Source of the DNA: DAOTWY01 sp003696565
GTDB taxonomy: Bacteria > Chloroflexota > Anaerolineae > Aggregatilineales > Phototrophicaceae
Direction of reading: 5' to 3'
DNA length: 31,842 bases
Assembly (NCBI GenBank): GCA_034435635.1
Contig: DAOTWY010000118.1
Span: 1 to 31,842 of the forward strand
Both the position numbers and the translations under genes were made by a program. The notes below the pieces were generated by a model. That model had not been told where the DNA came from. It was given only the letters and a program-made list of their open reading frames with translations, and ran no database searches. Shown one piece after another: positions 7,247-13,827 of this stretch; the first letter of the stretch is position 1; each line of letters begins with the position of its first letter.

Positions 7247-7415
7247 AAAGGTGTTCAATGAGTAGAAAGGATTGAACAACCGCAAATATGGTTGTAAGCG
7301 ACGACTCTCAATTGAATACCCAAACACATTCACCCGTTATTGCAAACGGGCACTGATCCCTAGAATAGGGATAGCTTATATCTTAATAAGCAATGCGCCG
7401 GAATAACCCGGCGCG
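7247..7415 (+). ncRNA. Candidate structured small RNA, about 170 nt
   Basis: Between the DUF5667 gene and the 3' end of pyrH lie about 250 bases without a convincing gene. Behind the promoter at 7212-7240 six local hairpins follow. They are GTTCAAT/ATTGAAC (7253-7259 with 7271-7277), AACC/GGTT (7278-7281 with 7290-7293), CCCGTT/AACGGG (7333-7338 with 7345-7350), ATCCCTA/TAGGGAT (7356-7362 with 7366-7372), GCTTAT/ATAAGC (7374-7379 with 7386-7391) and GCGCCGG/CCGGCGC (7395-7401 with 7408-7414). The last one would end the transcript, although only a weak T-rich tail follows. Loops carry unpaired purine-rich sequence such as GAGTAGAAAGG. The only open frame inside is 22 codons (7288-7356) with no good ribosome site. 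I do not match it to a known RNA family. 6S RNA is an alternative, but the ends do not pair into one long rod. Confidence 0.55.
7395..7414 (-). terminator. Terminator-like hairpin behind pyrH
   Basis: GCGCCGG and CCGGCGC form a 7-bp GC-rich stem with a 6-base loop, ten bases past the pyrH stop at 7425. The minus-strand continuation (ATTGCTTATT) has few T. It can act on both the pyrH mRNA and the opposing small transcript. Confidence 0.55.
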
Positions 7416-7424
7416 TTCGCTGTG

Positions 7425-8156
7425 TTAAATCAGTGTGCCCTCATCGCTGATGACCGTCCCAACAGAACGATCCCCCATAATAGCTTTTAGCAATGCATCA
7501 TCAGACCAGAAGTTCAGCACCATGATTGGCATGTTGTTTTCCTGGCAAAGGGTAAACGCGGTCATATCCATCACCTCAAATTTACTGGCAATGACCTGGT
7601 CATAATTCAAGTGATCAAATCGCACAGCATCTGGGTTCTTTTTTGGATCAGCAGAATACACGCCGTTAACTTTTGTCGCTTTAATCACAATATCCGCTTT
7701 AATTTCCATGGCGCGGAGTGCGGCGGCGGTGTCTGTCGTAAAATACGGATCACCCAATCCTCCGGCGATGACAACCACACGCCCTTTTTCTAAATGCCGA
7801 ATAGCACGCAGACGGATATACGGCTCCGCCACGGCATTCATCTGTACAGCCGTTTGAACACGAGCATCCACGCCAGAGCGTTCTAGCGCGTCTCGTAGTG
7901 CCAAACCGTTCATCACCGTTGCAATCATGCCCATATGATCAGCCGTTGTGCGATCCATGCCGTGTTCCATTCCCATAGAACCACGCCATAAATTACCCGC
8001 GCCAATCACCACGCCTACTTGTACACCACTGTCGTATACTTGCTTGATTTTCATCGCAATTTCTTTGGCGCGGTCGGGGTCAATACCACATCCTTGTGAA
8101 CCGGCTAATGCCTCACCGCTAAGTTTCAACAAGATTCGCTTATAAACTGGTATCAT
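7425..8156 (-). CDS. pyrH: UMP kinase (uridylate kinase)
   Basis: This 243-residue protein belongs to the amino-acid kinase family and has normal length. It converts UMP and ATP to UDP in pyrimidine synthesis. Landmarks are K-L-S-G-E-A-L-A-G at 11-19 (phosphate loop), I-G-A-G-N-L-W-R-G at 51-59, D-R-T-T-A-D-H-M-G-M at 68-77, G-G-L-G-D-P-Y-F-T-T-D-T-A-A-A-L-R-A in the middle, K-A-T-K-V-N-G-V-Y-S-A-D-P-K and the late M-D-M-T-A-F. The ribosome site AGAGAGGAAAC sits directly before the ATG. The order rpsB-tsf-pyrH is the common bacterial one, but a strong terminator separates pyrH from tsf, and frr, which often follows, is absent. Confidence 0.97.
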   Translation of the reverse strand: MIPVYKRILLKLSGEALAGSQGCGIDPDRAKEIAMKIKQVYDSGVQVGVVIGAGNLWRGSMGMEHGMDRTTADHMGMIATVMNGLALRDALERSGVDARVQTAVQMNAVAEPYIRLRAIRHLEKGRVVVIAGGLGDPYFTTDTAAALRAMEIKADIVIKATKVNGVYSADPKKNPDAVRFDHLNYDQVIASKFEVMDMTAFTLCQENNMPIMVLNFWSDDALLKAIMGDRSVGTVISDEGTLI

Positions 8157-8175
8157 GTTTCCTCTCTATCTTTCC

Positions 8176-8205
8176 AAAAAAAAGGGATTAGCTTTTGCTA
8201 ATCCC
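8176..8205 (-). terminator. Strong rho-independent terminator between tsf and pyrH
   Basis: On the minus strand GGGATTAGC, a 4-base A loop and GCTAATCCC form a perfect 9-bp stem, followed by eight T. It lies 29 bases after the tsf stop and ends only 19 bases before the pyrH ATG. No room for a separate promoter remains behind it, so pyrH must be reached by read-through or from a promoter inside or upstream of the hairpin. Confidence 0.93.
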
Positions 8206-8233
8206 TCAACTTTGAATATCAAGCACGGTGATT

Positions 8234-8875
8234 TTATTCATCACCTGCATCGTCGTCGGCACCTTCGCCCAAAGCAAAACGTGCAAAGCGGCTGATCTGA
8301 ATACTTTCACCGACTTCTGCCACAGTTTCCTGTAACAGGTCAGCAATTGTCTTGGAGTCATCCTTGATGAAGGGTTGTTCCAGCAGCACAATTTCTTGAT
8401 ACCACTTTTCCATGCGTCCTTCAACAATTTTTTCCAGGATGTTATCCGGCTTATTAGCGTTCTTTTCATCCTCTTTGAGGATACGGATTTGCATCGCTTT
8501 TTCCGCTTCATAAGCGGCTTGGGGAACGTCTTCCCGCTTAACATAAATTGGAGCCATGTTTGCGATATGCATCACGACATCTTTGGCAAAGCTTTTAAAG
8601 GCATCGGTTGCAGCCACAAAATCCGTTTCACAGTTGATCTCTGCAATCACTGCCAACCGTCCATTAAAGTGTTGATACACTTCAATCACACCTTCTTGCA
8701 TGGTACGCCCAGCACCGAGCTTTTTAGCTGCTTTTGCCAGCCCTTTTTCACGTAGATAGTCGATTGATTTTTGGATATCACCGTCGTTGAGTTCCAACGC
8801 TTTTTTACAATCCAGCGGACCTGCACCGGTTGCTTCACGCAGGTCTTTTACCATCTGGGCAGTAATTTGAGCCAT
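8234..8875 (-). CDS. tsf: Translation elongation factor Ts
   Basis: This 213-residue protein is the nucleotide exchange factor for EF-Tu. The N-terminal UBA-like part (1-50) has the family signature V-K-D-L-R-E-A-T-G-A-G-P-L-D-C-K-K-A-L. The core motif N-C-E-T-D-F-V-A lies at 81-88. The length fits the short EF-Ts type with one core subdomain (E. coli EF-Ts is longer). The C-terminus ends in a small acidic tail, A-D-D-D-A-G-D-E. The rpsB stop is two bases upstream of the ATG, and its last codons provide the GAGG ribosome site, so the two genes are coupled in one mRNA. Confidence 0.97.
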   Translation of the reverse strand: MAQITAQMVKDLREATGAGPLDCKKALELNDGDIQKSIDYLREKGLAKAAKKLGAGRTMQEGVIEVYQHFNGRLAVIAEINCETDFVAATDAFKSFAKDVVMHIANMAPIYVKREDVPQAAYEAEKAMQIRILKEDEKNANKPDNILEKIVEGRMEKWYQEIVLLEQPFIKDDSKTIADLLQETVAEVGESIQISRFARFALGEGADDDAGDE

Positions 8876-8877
8876 GA

Positions 8878-9717
8878 TTAGTCCTCATCCTCGTTCAGTT
8901 TCATTTTACGGAGTTTTTCTAGGGTAGATTGTCCTAGGTATTGTTCATCGTCATCGTCGTCATCGTATTTGTCATACCGTGACAAATCGACTTCTTCCAT
9001 TTCTTCAACATCTTCTTCATCATAGGCTTTACGCATATTCTGACCCTCAATCACCGCATCAGCAATGGCACTGACCAGCAATTGAATAGAACGCATCGCG
9101 TCGTCGTTACCGGGGATAATATAATCCAGCAAGTCGGGGTCAGCATTGGTATCTGCAACTGCCAAAATCGGAATATTTAGGATGTTTGCTTCCTTTACGG
9201 CAGTGACTTCCCGGTAAGGATCAACCACCACTAGGATATCTGGCAGTCGCTTCATATCACGAATACCACCCAAGCGCAGCTGGAGTTTTTCAATCTTACG
9301 TTCCAGCATCACAGCCTCACGCTTGGTCAACAGCTTAAATTCACCCTTATCACGGCGAGCTTCCAGCTTTTTGAGCGTATCAATTCGCTCACGGATGGTG
9401 CGCCAGTTGGTTAATGTTCCACCCAGCCAACGGGTATTGACATAAGGCATGCCACAACGTGTCGCTTCCTGTGCGATTGTTTCCTGTGCCTGACGCTTGG
9501 TGCCAACGAACAAGACACGCCCGCCTTGTGCTACCAGGTCGCGAACCATATCATAATACTGATTTAAATTTTGCAACGTTTGTTGCAGGTCAATGATATG
9601 GATACTGTTGCGTTCGGTAAAAATAAATGGAGCCATTTTGGGGTTCCACTTTTGGGTACGGTGCCCAAAATGAACACCCGTTTCCAGCAGTTGCTTGAGT
9701 GTTACAGATGATGGCAT
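8878..9717 (-). CDS. rpsB: 30S ribosomal protein S2
   Basis: The protein has 279 residues. The N-terminal signature L-L-E-T-G-V-H-F-G-H-R-T-Q-K-W-N-P-K-M at 11-29 is clear. Later come R-V-L-F-V-G-T-K-R-Q-A-Q and P-D-I-L-V-V-V-D-P, and P-I-L-A-V-A-D-T-N-A-D-P-D near 180-195. S2 joins the small subunit late and holds S1 or the mRNA platform. The family core ends near residue 235. The remaining 45 or so residues are an Asp/Glu-rich extension with a run of six Asp, unusual next to rRNA and shared in style with other proteins in this window. AGGAG lies 12 bases before the ATG. A good promoter and a structured leader of about 130 bases precede it. Confidence 0.97.
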   Translation of the reverse strand: MPSSVTLKQLLETGVHFGHRTQKWNPKMAPFIFTERNSIHIIDLQQTLQNLNQYYDMVRDLVAQGGRVLFVGTKRQAQETIAQEATRCGMPYVNTRWLGGTLTNWRTIRERIDTLKKLEARRDKGEFKLLTKREAVMLERKIEKLQLRLGGIRDMKRLPDILVVVDPYREVTAVKEANILNIPILAVADTNADPDLLDYIIPGNDDAMRSIQLLVSAIADAVIEGQNMRKAYDEEDVEEMEEVDLSRYDKYDDDDDDEQYLGQSTLEKLRKMKLNEDED

Positions 9718-9851
9718 AATTTAGTAATCTCCTAGATTCACTGTGTTTACGGCTATCACACCCTTCTCCCTTACACAGAAATCGCATCTTAACGATGCGA
9801 CAACACAGTGTGTAAGTCCAGATGTGTGATTTTTGTCGCACATGGGCAACG
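9718..9851 (-). promoter_or_regulatory. Leader of the rpsB-tsf mRNA with hairpin
   Basis: The predicted 5' untranslated region is about 130 bases. It contains TCGCATC/GATGCGA, a perfect 7-bp stem with a 5-base loop (9782-9788 with 9794-9800). Ribosomal protein operons are often controlled by the protein binding such a leader. Autoregulation by S2 is known in other bacteria but is only inferred here. Confidence 0.4.
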
Positions 9852-9857
9852 CAGGGC

Positions 9858-9886
9858 ATTGTAGCACAGGGGTAAATACCGGTCAA
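9858..9886 (-). promoter_or_regulatory. Sigma-70 promoter of rpsB-tsf
   Basis: On the minus strand TTGACC (9886-9881), a 17-base spacer and TACAAT (9863-9858) match the consensus in 10 of 12 positions. The start would be near 9851. Confidence 0.75.
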
Positions 9887-9987
9887 CGGCGGGCATTTTA
9901 CCAAAATTCACTTTATCGTTACAATCTGCTACATCTACATCACAACGATGATGTGCGGCTTCGTTCAATAAAAAACTGGAGTATAAA

Positions 9988-11001
9988 ATGACTTTACCGG
10001 AAACATTTCAAAAACTGGTGGCGGTGCGTCATAGTAAATCCTTTCGTGATGCAGTCGAAATTCAAACTGTATCGCTAGACCCGCCCAAGCCGGATGAGAT
10101 TGTTGTCAAAAATCTGTATGCTGGGGTGAATGCGGCTGACTTGATGATGGCGGCAGGGCAATATTTATTACCAACACCAGTACCGTGTGGCATGGGTGCG
10201 GAGGCAGTTGGGGAGGTTGTCGCCGTTGGGCAAGATGTCACCGCTTATGAGCCAGGTAACTATGTGTTGATGAACGCTATTGGTTGTGGCTATACGGAAT
10301 ATTACACCATCAAAGCAACTCATGCTGTCCCTATTCCACAAGCCAGTGCCGAAATTATGAGTCTATCCATCGGCGGGCTAACCGCTTCCATTGGATTAAA
10401 CATCACAGGAGAAATGCAGCAAGGTGGTGAGGTTGTGCTGGTCACAGCCGCAGCCGGTGGCACTGGGCAGTTTGCCGTCCAATTGGCTAAACTCGCCGGT
10501 AATCATGTTATTGGCACCTGTGGTAGTGATGAAAAAGCCGAAATGCTCAAGTCGTTAGGCTGTGATCGTGTCGTCAATTATAAAAAAGAAAATTTGCGAG
10601 ATGTGCTTAAAGCAGAATATCCCAAAGGGGTTAACCTGGTTTTTGAAGGTGTCGGGCGTGAAATGTTCGACACAGCTTTAGATCATCTGGCGCGTTATGG
10701 ACGTTTGGTGACGATTGGCTTCATCTCTGAATACAAAGACAAGCCAGATATTGTGCAAGATGTACGGGTCTATTACAAAGTTTTAGGCAAAATGGCATCG
10801 ATCCGGGGCTTTAACTTAAATTTATTCTTTGGCAAACCAATCCTAGCAGAACACATGATGCATCTGATCGGCTTATTGAACGAGGGCAAACTCCAGCCAC
10901 AGATTGATCCACAGGCGTTTTATGGGGTTTCCGGTGCCATCGATGCGGTGGAATATCTACAAGCTGGCAAGAACACGGGTAAAGTCGTGGTGCGGTTTTA
11001 G
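9988..11001 (+). CDS. Zinc-free MDR-family NADPH:quinone reductase-like enzyme
   Basis: The protein has 337 residues. It has the GroES-like N-terminal fold with N-A-A-D at 48-51 and a Rossmann NAD(P) site A-A-A-G-G-T-G-Q-F-A at 154-163. G-C-D-R-V-V-N-Y at about 191-198 and the C-terminal G-K-V-V-V-R-F are typical of quinone oxidoreductases. The zinc-ligand cysteine cluster of alcohol dehydrogenases is absent. The N-terminal K-L-V-A-V-R-H-S-x-x-F-R-D-A-V resembles the ZADH2/prostaglandin-reductase-3 branch, which reduces alpha,beta-unsaturated ketones. A soluble NADPH-dependent enone or quinone reductase is likely, but the substrate is open. GGAG precedes the ATG. It is monocistronic, divergent from rpsB. 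Confidence 0.9.
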   Translation: MTLPETFQKLVAVRHSKSFRDAVEIQTVSLDPPKPDEIVVKNLYAGVNAADLMMAAGQYLLPTPVPCGMGAEAVGEVVAVGQDVTAYEPGNYVLMNAIGCGYTEYYTIKATHAVPIPQASAEIMSLSIGGLTASIGLNITGEMQQGGEVVLVTAAAGGTGQFAVQLAKLAGNHVIGTCGSDEKAEMLKSLGCDRVVNYKKENLRDVLKAEYPKGVNLVFEGVGREMFDTALDHLARYGRLVTIGFISEYKDKPDIVQDVRVYYKVLGKMASIRGFNLNLFFGKPILAEHMMHLIGLLNEGKLQPQIDPQAFYGVSGAIDAVEYLQAGKNTGKVVVRF

Positions 11002-11039
11002 CCGGATTGACGCTTTAGAAAACAACTGAATTGATACTC

Positions 11040-11070
11040 ATATTGCCAAGGAATACCCCCTTGGCAATAT
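11040..11070. repeat. Perfect 12-bp hairpin containing the first copy of a direct repeat
   Basis: ATATTGCCAAGG (11040-11051) and CCTTGGCAATAT (11059-11070) are perfect inverted arms around a 7-base loop. No T-run follows. The right part, 11049-11070, is repeated at 13591-13613 with one extra A. It may mark the ends of convergent transcripts of the MDR and GNAT genes. Confidence 0.65.
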
Positions 11071-11155
11071 TGTTCCCCGTACCGCTAATTGCCGCAATTC
11101 ATCCCAATATGTTAGAGACGTGCGGTTATTTTATGAAAACACGTGGAACCCGCCT

Positions 11156-11569
11156 CTATGCCTCATCCCGTGTTTGCAGAAAAAACGCTTTTTTTTCTCC
11201 TGGGAGTGTAAAATCAAACCCACAAGACCGGAAAAACAACTCTGAGGAAGAAATCGCCATGACTTCTAAGATATTCCGTTCACGGGCTAAATCCACACAA
11301 GCTTTAACTAGCATCTTGCCTACCCCTTTGCCTTGCATTGTGGGGGAAACTGCCAGGCTACGAACTTCTGCCAACTTTTTAGAATAGACTTCCAACGCGG
11401 CACATCCAACAATCACATCATCATGTATCGCAACGAAAAAGCTATCCATCCATTCATCAATTTCATCATAAGTACGTGGGAGTAATTTGCCTTCTTCCAC
11501 AAATGGGCGGATAAACTCAATGATATTGGGGATGTCTGCTTGTGTCGCTTTACGAATAATGATATCCAT
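11156..11569 (-). CDS. GNAT acetyltransferase, N-acetylglutamate synthase-like
   Basis: The 137-residue protein is a single GNAT domain. The acetyl-CoA site is Q-G-K-G-V-G-K-M-L at 79-87. Several features resemble the GNAT half of N-acetylglutamate synthases: I-R-P-F-V-E-E-G-K-L-L-P-R-T near 20-32, G-C-A-A-L-E-V at 55-61, E-V-R-S-L-A-V-S-P at 68-76, and the late F-F-R-S-C-G-F. A role in arginine synthesis is therefore possible. Stand-alone GNATs of this type are hard to assign by sequence alone. The ATG abuts the stop of the upstream gene with no gap, so translation is coupled to a tail-anchored membrane protein. Confidence 0.85.
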   Translation of the reverse strand: MDIIIRKATQADIPNIIEFIRPFVEEGKLLPRTYDEIDEWMDSFFVAIHDDVIVGCAALEVYSKKLAEVRSLAVSPTMQGKGVGKMLVKACVDLARERNILEVMAISSSELFFRSCGFDFTLPGEKKAFFLQTRDEA

Positions 11570-11896
11570 TTATAAAAACCCAGCAAGCCGCGCAATAATC
11601 AACGCCAACACCATGGAGCCGCCTAAAATTAACCAAGCAGTTACCCGCCCTTGGTCTTGTCCAGGCGTAATAGGCTTTTCTTCAACGCGGACATTCCCTA
11701 ATAGATCGACGTAAAAATCGATATTGACCCGCCCTTTATTCAGGCGCGCCATATAATCATGTCCGCTAATGAGTGTCCATCCGGTGTGTTCATCATCCCA
11801 ATCATCCCCTAATCGCTCTCGAATTGCCGCATCCAAAATGGCACGGGCTTCTTCCGGCGGGATGGGTTCAACAGAGTGAGGTGTTTCATCAGTCAT
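11570..11896 (-). CDS. Small tail-anchored membrane protein, function unknown
   Basis: The protein has 108 residues and no signal peptide. Residues 1-85 are soluble and contain A-R-A-I-L-D-A-A-I-R-E-R-L-G-D-D-W, then W-T-L-I-S-G-H-D-Y-M-A-R-L-N-K-G-R-V-N-I-D-F-Y-V-D. One membrane helix fills the last 20 residues. I do not recognise a named family. It is probably anchored with its soluble part in the cytoplasm. AAGGA lies seven bases before the ATG. The stop codon abuts the GNAT start. A possible -10 (TACAAT on the minus strand) lies upstream, so these two genes may form their own transcript behind the M28 gene. Confidence 0.75.
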   Translation of the reverse strand: MTDETPHSVEPIPPEEARAILDAAIRERLGDDWDDEHTGWTLISGHDYMARLNKGRVNIDFYVDLLGNVRVEEKPITPGQDQGRVTAWLILGGSMVLALIIARLAGFL

Positions 11897-11991
11897 ATCA
11901 TTTCCTTGGATGACAGTTGGCTGTAAGCACTTTCATCGGTTGATCTAATCATAACGGATTGTATTTTTAGTTTACATGAGCAAACAACTTA

Positions 11992-13389
11992 TTATGGAAT
12001 TTTATACTCAGCGGAAAACCGCCCAATATATCCACGTGAATCCACAGCGGCAATCGCAACGGCTTCATATTGTTGCCAATTCGTATTTGCCCAGCCAGCG
12101 GTAAAGTTCTCTCTCACTGTAAAGTGTTGATTAAAAATCATTGAGTTCGGGCGGCGTAACCCCACAATATAGCGTTCTGCATCAAATGTTGGCTCCCAAA
12201 CCAGTGAGCTTGTACCATCGCCATTATCGCGTAACACAATATTTTGTGGCGGCTGTGGACCGCTAGATAACGCAGCAATAATCCCTAACACTGTACGGGT
12301 TGCTTTTTCTAAGTAAGCCGGTTCTAAGCCTTCAAATACGTCATCCCCTTCTCGGCTGTTGGTGTCTTCCACCGCTTCAATCAACCGGACTGCGGCATAT
12401 CCTGCGTTATCAAACGAGTTATGATCTCCAAAACGCCCTTCACGGTCAATCTGATCTTGCAAAATCACATTTAAATCGAGGCGATAGTTATAGGCAATGA
12501 AGTTAATTGAACGTGCCAATTGCCGCGCTGGGGAATCATTGGGTGGGGATGAAAATAAGCGGATGTCGGTGTCATTCTTCTCCCCATTGGGTCCATCCCA
12601 ATTGCCGATGGTGTCTAGGTTAATCATCCCAATCACTTGATCTGGCGTGATGCCATTTGCCAGCAAATAGTTATTAACAAACGCCTGACTACCAACGCCA
12701 CCTTGCCCAGCCTGCCCAACCTCTTCCGCAGAAAATAAGATAAACATCACCGAGGCGCGCAACGGGTTTTGACTAAGGATGCGTGCCAGTTCAATAACTG
12801 CTGCCACCCCAGAGCCATTATCAACCGCCCCTGGTGCATAAGCTTCTGCATCACGTAAATCATATGTCCGGCTATCATAGTGTGCCCCAACAATAATAAC
12901 CCCTGCGCCGGTATCCGTCCCTTGAATGTATCCGATAATGTTATGCTGTTGTGTCGTGATGCCGTTGAACGTTAATGTGAACGGTTGTTGAAATGTCACA
13001 AACCGACCATTAGAACGCGCCTGAATTTGCTCAAATTGGTCAGCAATATAGTTACGCGCTGCGCCAATGCCACGGTTCAAATCCGTTTGGGATGAATTAA
13101 CATGGCGTGTCTGAAAACTAACCAGGGTTTGCACATGCATCACCAGACGATCTGATTCCACCTGGTTTAATAAATTGAACAACGCCACATCAATTTGTTG
13201 CTGTTGTTGTGCTGTGTTCACTTGTCCTTCAACTGTGCCGGGCAAGGGGGTTGCATAACCAAGTGGTGGTTGGGGTGTACTGGTTTCTTTTGGTAAAGTT
13301 GGTAAAATCGTTGGTTCATCTGAACTAGAAAGACTGCATGCCAAAGAGACCAAACTAAACCAAACAACAACCCAGAATAACCGTTTCAT
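11992..13389 (-). CDS. M28-family metallopeptidase lipoprotein
   Basis: The start is the ATG at 13389 with GGAGG five bases before it, giving 465 residues. Residues 1-18 are a lipoprotein-type signal ending V-S-L-A-C, so C18 would be lipidated. The catalytic part has the co-catalytic zinc set of M28 aminopeptidases: H170 in G-A-H-Y-D-S, D190 in G-A-V-D-N-G-S-G, E222/E223 in S-A-E-E, D259 in I-N-L-D-T-I-G and H323 in G-D-H-N-S-F. All expected ligands are present, so it should be active, removing N-terminal residues from peptides outside the membrane. Residues from about 380 look like a fibronectin-type-III beta domain. A 9-bp inverted repeat sits in its upstream region. Confidence 0.92.
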   Translation of the reverse strand: MKRLFWVVVWFSLVSLACSLSSSDEPTILPTLPKETSTPQPPLGYATPLPGTVEGQVNTAQQQQQIDVALFNLLNQVESDRLVMHVQTLVSFQTRHVNSSQTDLNRGIGAARNYIADQFEQIQARSNGRFVTFQQPFTLTFNGITTQQHNIIGYIQGTDTGAGVIIVGAHYDSRTYDLRDAEAYAPGAVDNGSGVAAVIELARILSQNPLRASVMFILFSAEEVGQAGQGGVGSQAFVNNYLLANGITPDQVIGMINLDTIGNWDGPNGEKNDTDIRLFSSPPNDSPARQLARSINFIAYNYRLDLNVILQDQIDREGRFGDHNSFDNAGYAAVRLIEAVEDTNSREGDDVFEGLEPAYLEKATRTVLGIIAALSSGPQPPQNIVLRDNGDGTSSLVWEPTFDAERYIVGLRRPNSMIFNQHFTVRENFTAGWANTNWQQYEAVAIAAVDSRGYIGRFSAEYKIP

Positions 13390-13440
13390 CAAGACCTCCG
13401 TGCAGGCAACTACGTCATGTGTGCATTAGCGACCACAGAT

Positions 13441-13474
13441 AATGCGTATGACCTGCTCAACTTCAATACGCATT
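13441..13474. promoter_or_regulatory. Perfect 9-bp inverted repeat upstream of the M28 gene
   Basis: AATGCGTAT (13441-13449) and ATACGCATT (13466-13474) are perfect inverted arms 16 bases apart, 52 bases before the M28 start. On the minus strand a TTGAAG hexamer lies between the arms, so the repeat would surround a promoter. Operator or leader hairpin are both possible. Confidence 0.45.
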
Positions 13475-13827
13475 CTATTTTAATCGTACTATGACAGAAA
13501 AAAAACCTGCGTCTATCAAGGGAATGGGGAAGGTGGCGGATATTGATTAAAGTGATGCACCTTAAGAGATGAAACACCTATCTTCAGCGTAGGAATAACC
13601 CCCTTGGCAATATCGCCTCATCAATTATAGAACAAATCTAATAGAGTTAACGTATTATAATATAGAAGAACGTCAGGCGTGTGAGGCACCAACACCAATT
13701 TGTTGATGTTATAACTCCCACGTGGATAATGCTGGCTTTTTTGTTCGATGCACATTGATACATCACTATATCAGATGTGTTTTCTGCCGCCTGCCAATCT
13801 CAGGTGGTTCCCAAGATGGAGGTTTTG
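13475..13827. other. Intergenic stretch with repeat copy, -10 element and hairpin
   Basis: This stretch and the 13390-13474 region together form about 440 bases without a gene between divergent M28 and DUF4097-like genes. It holds the direct repeat at 13591-13613, a TATAAT at 13656-13661 without a good -35, and a hairpin whose arms AACACCAA and TTGATGTT (near 13690-13710) pair with one mismatch. A run of six T follows near 13739. If transcription starts near 13668, the downstream mRNA has a leader of about 160 bases. I found no open frame with a ribosome site and no riboswitch I recognise. Confidence 0.4.
13591..13613. repeat. Second copy of the 22/23-bp direct repeat
   Basis: AGGAATAA followed by CCCCCTTGGCAATAT repeats the sequence at 11049-11070 with one inserted A. 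The left hairpin arm of the first copy is not conserved here. The two copies lie either side of the GNAT, tail-anchored and M28 genes. Confidence 0.65.

Noticed and set aside
7288..7356. 22-codon frame inside the candidate RNA
   Set aside because: No ribosome site at a useful distance, and its sequence overlaps the hairpins. A leader peptide cannot be excluded, but RNA structure explains the region better.
8206..8544. 112-codon minus-strand frame overlapping tsf
   Set aside because: It is another frame of the tsf gene, Lys-rich and without a ribosome site.
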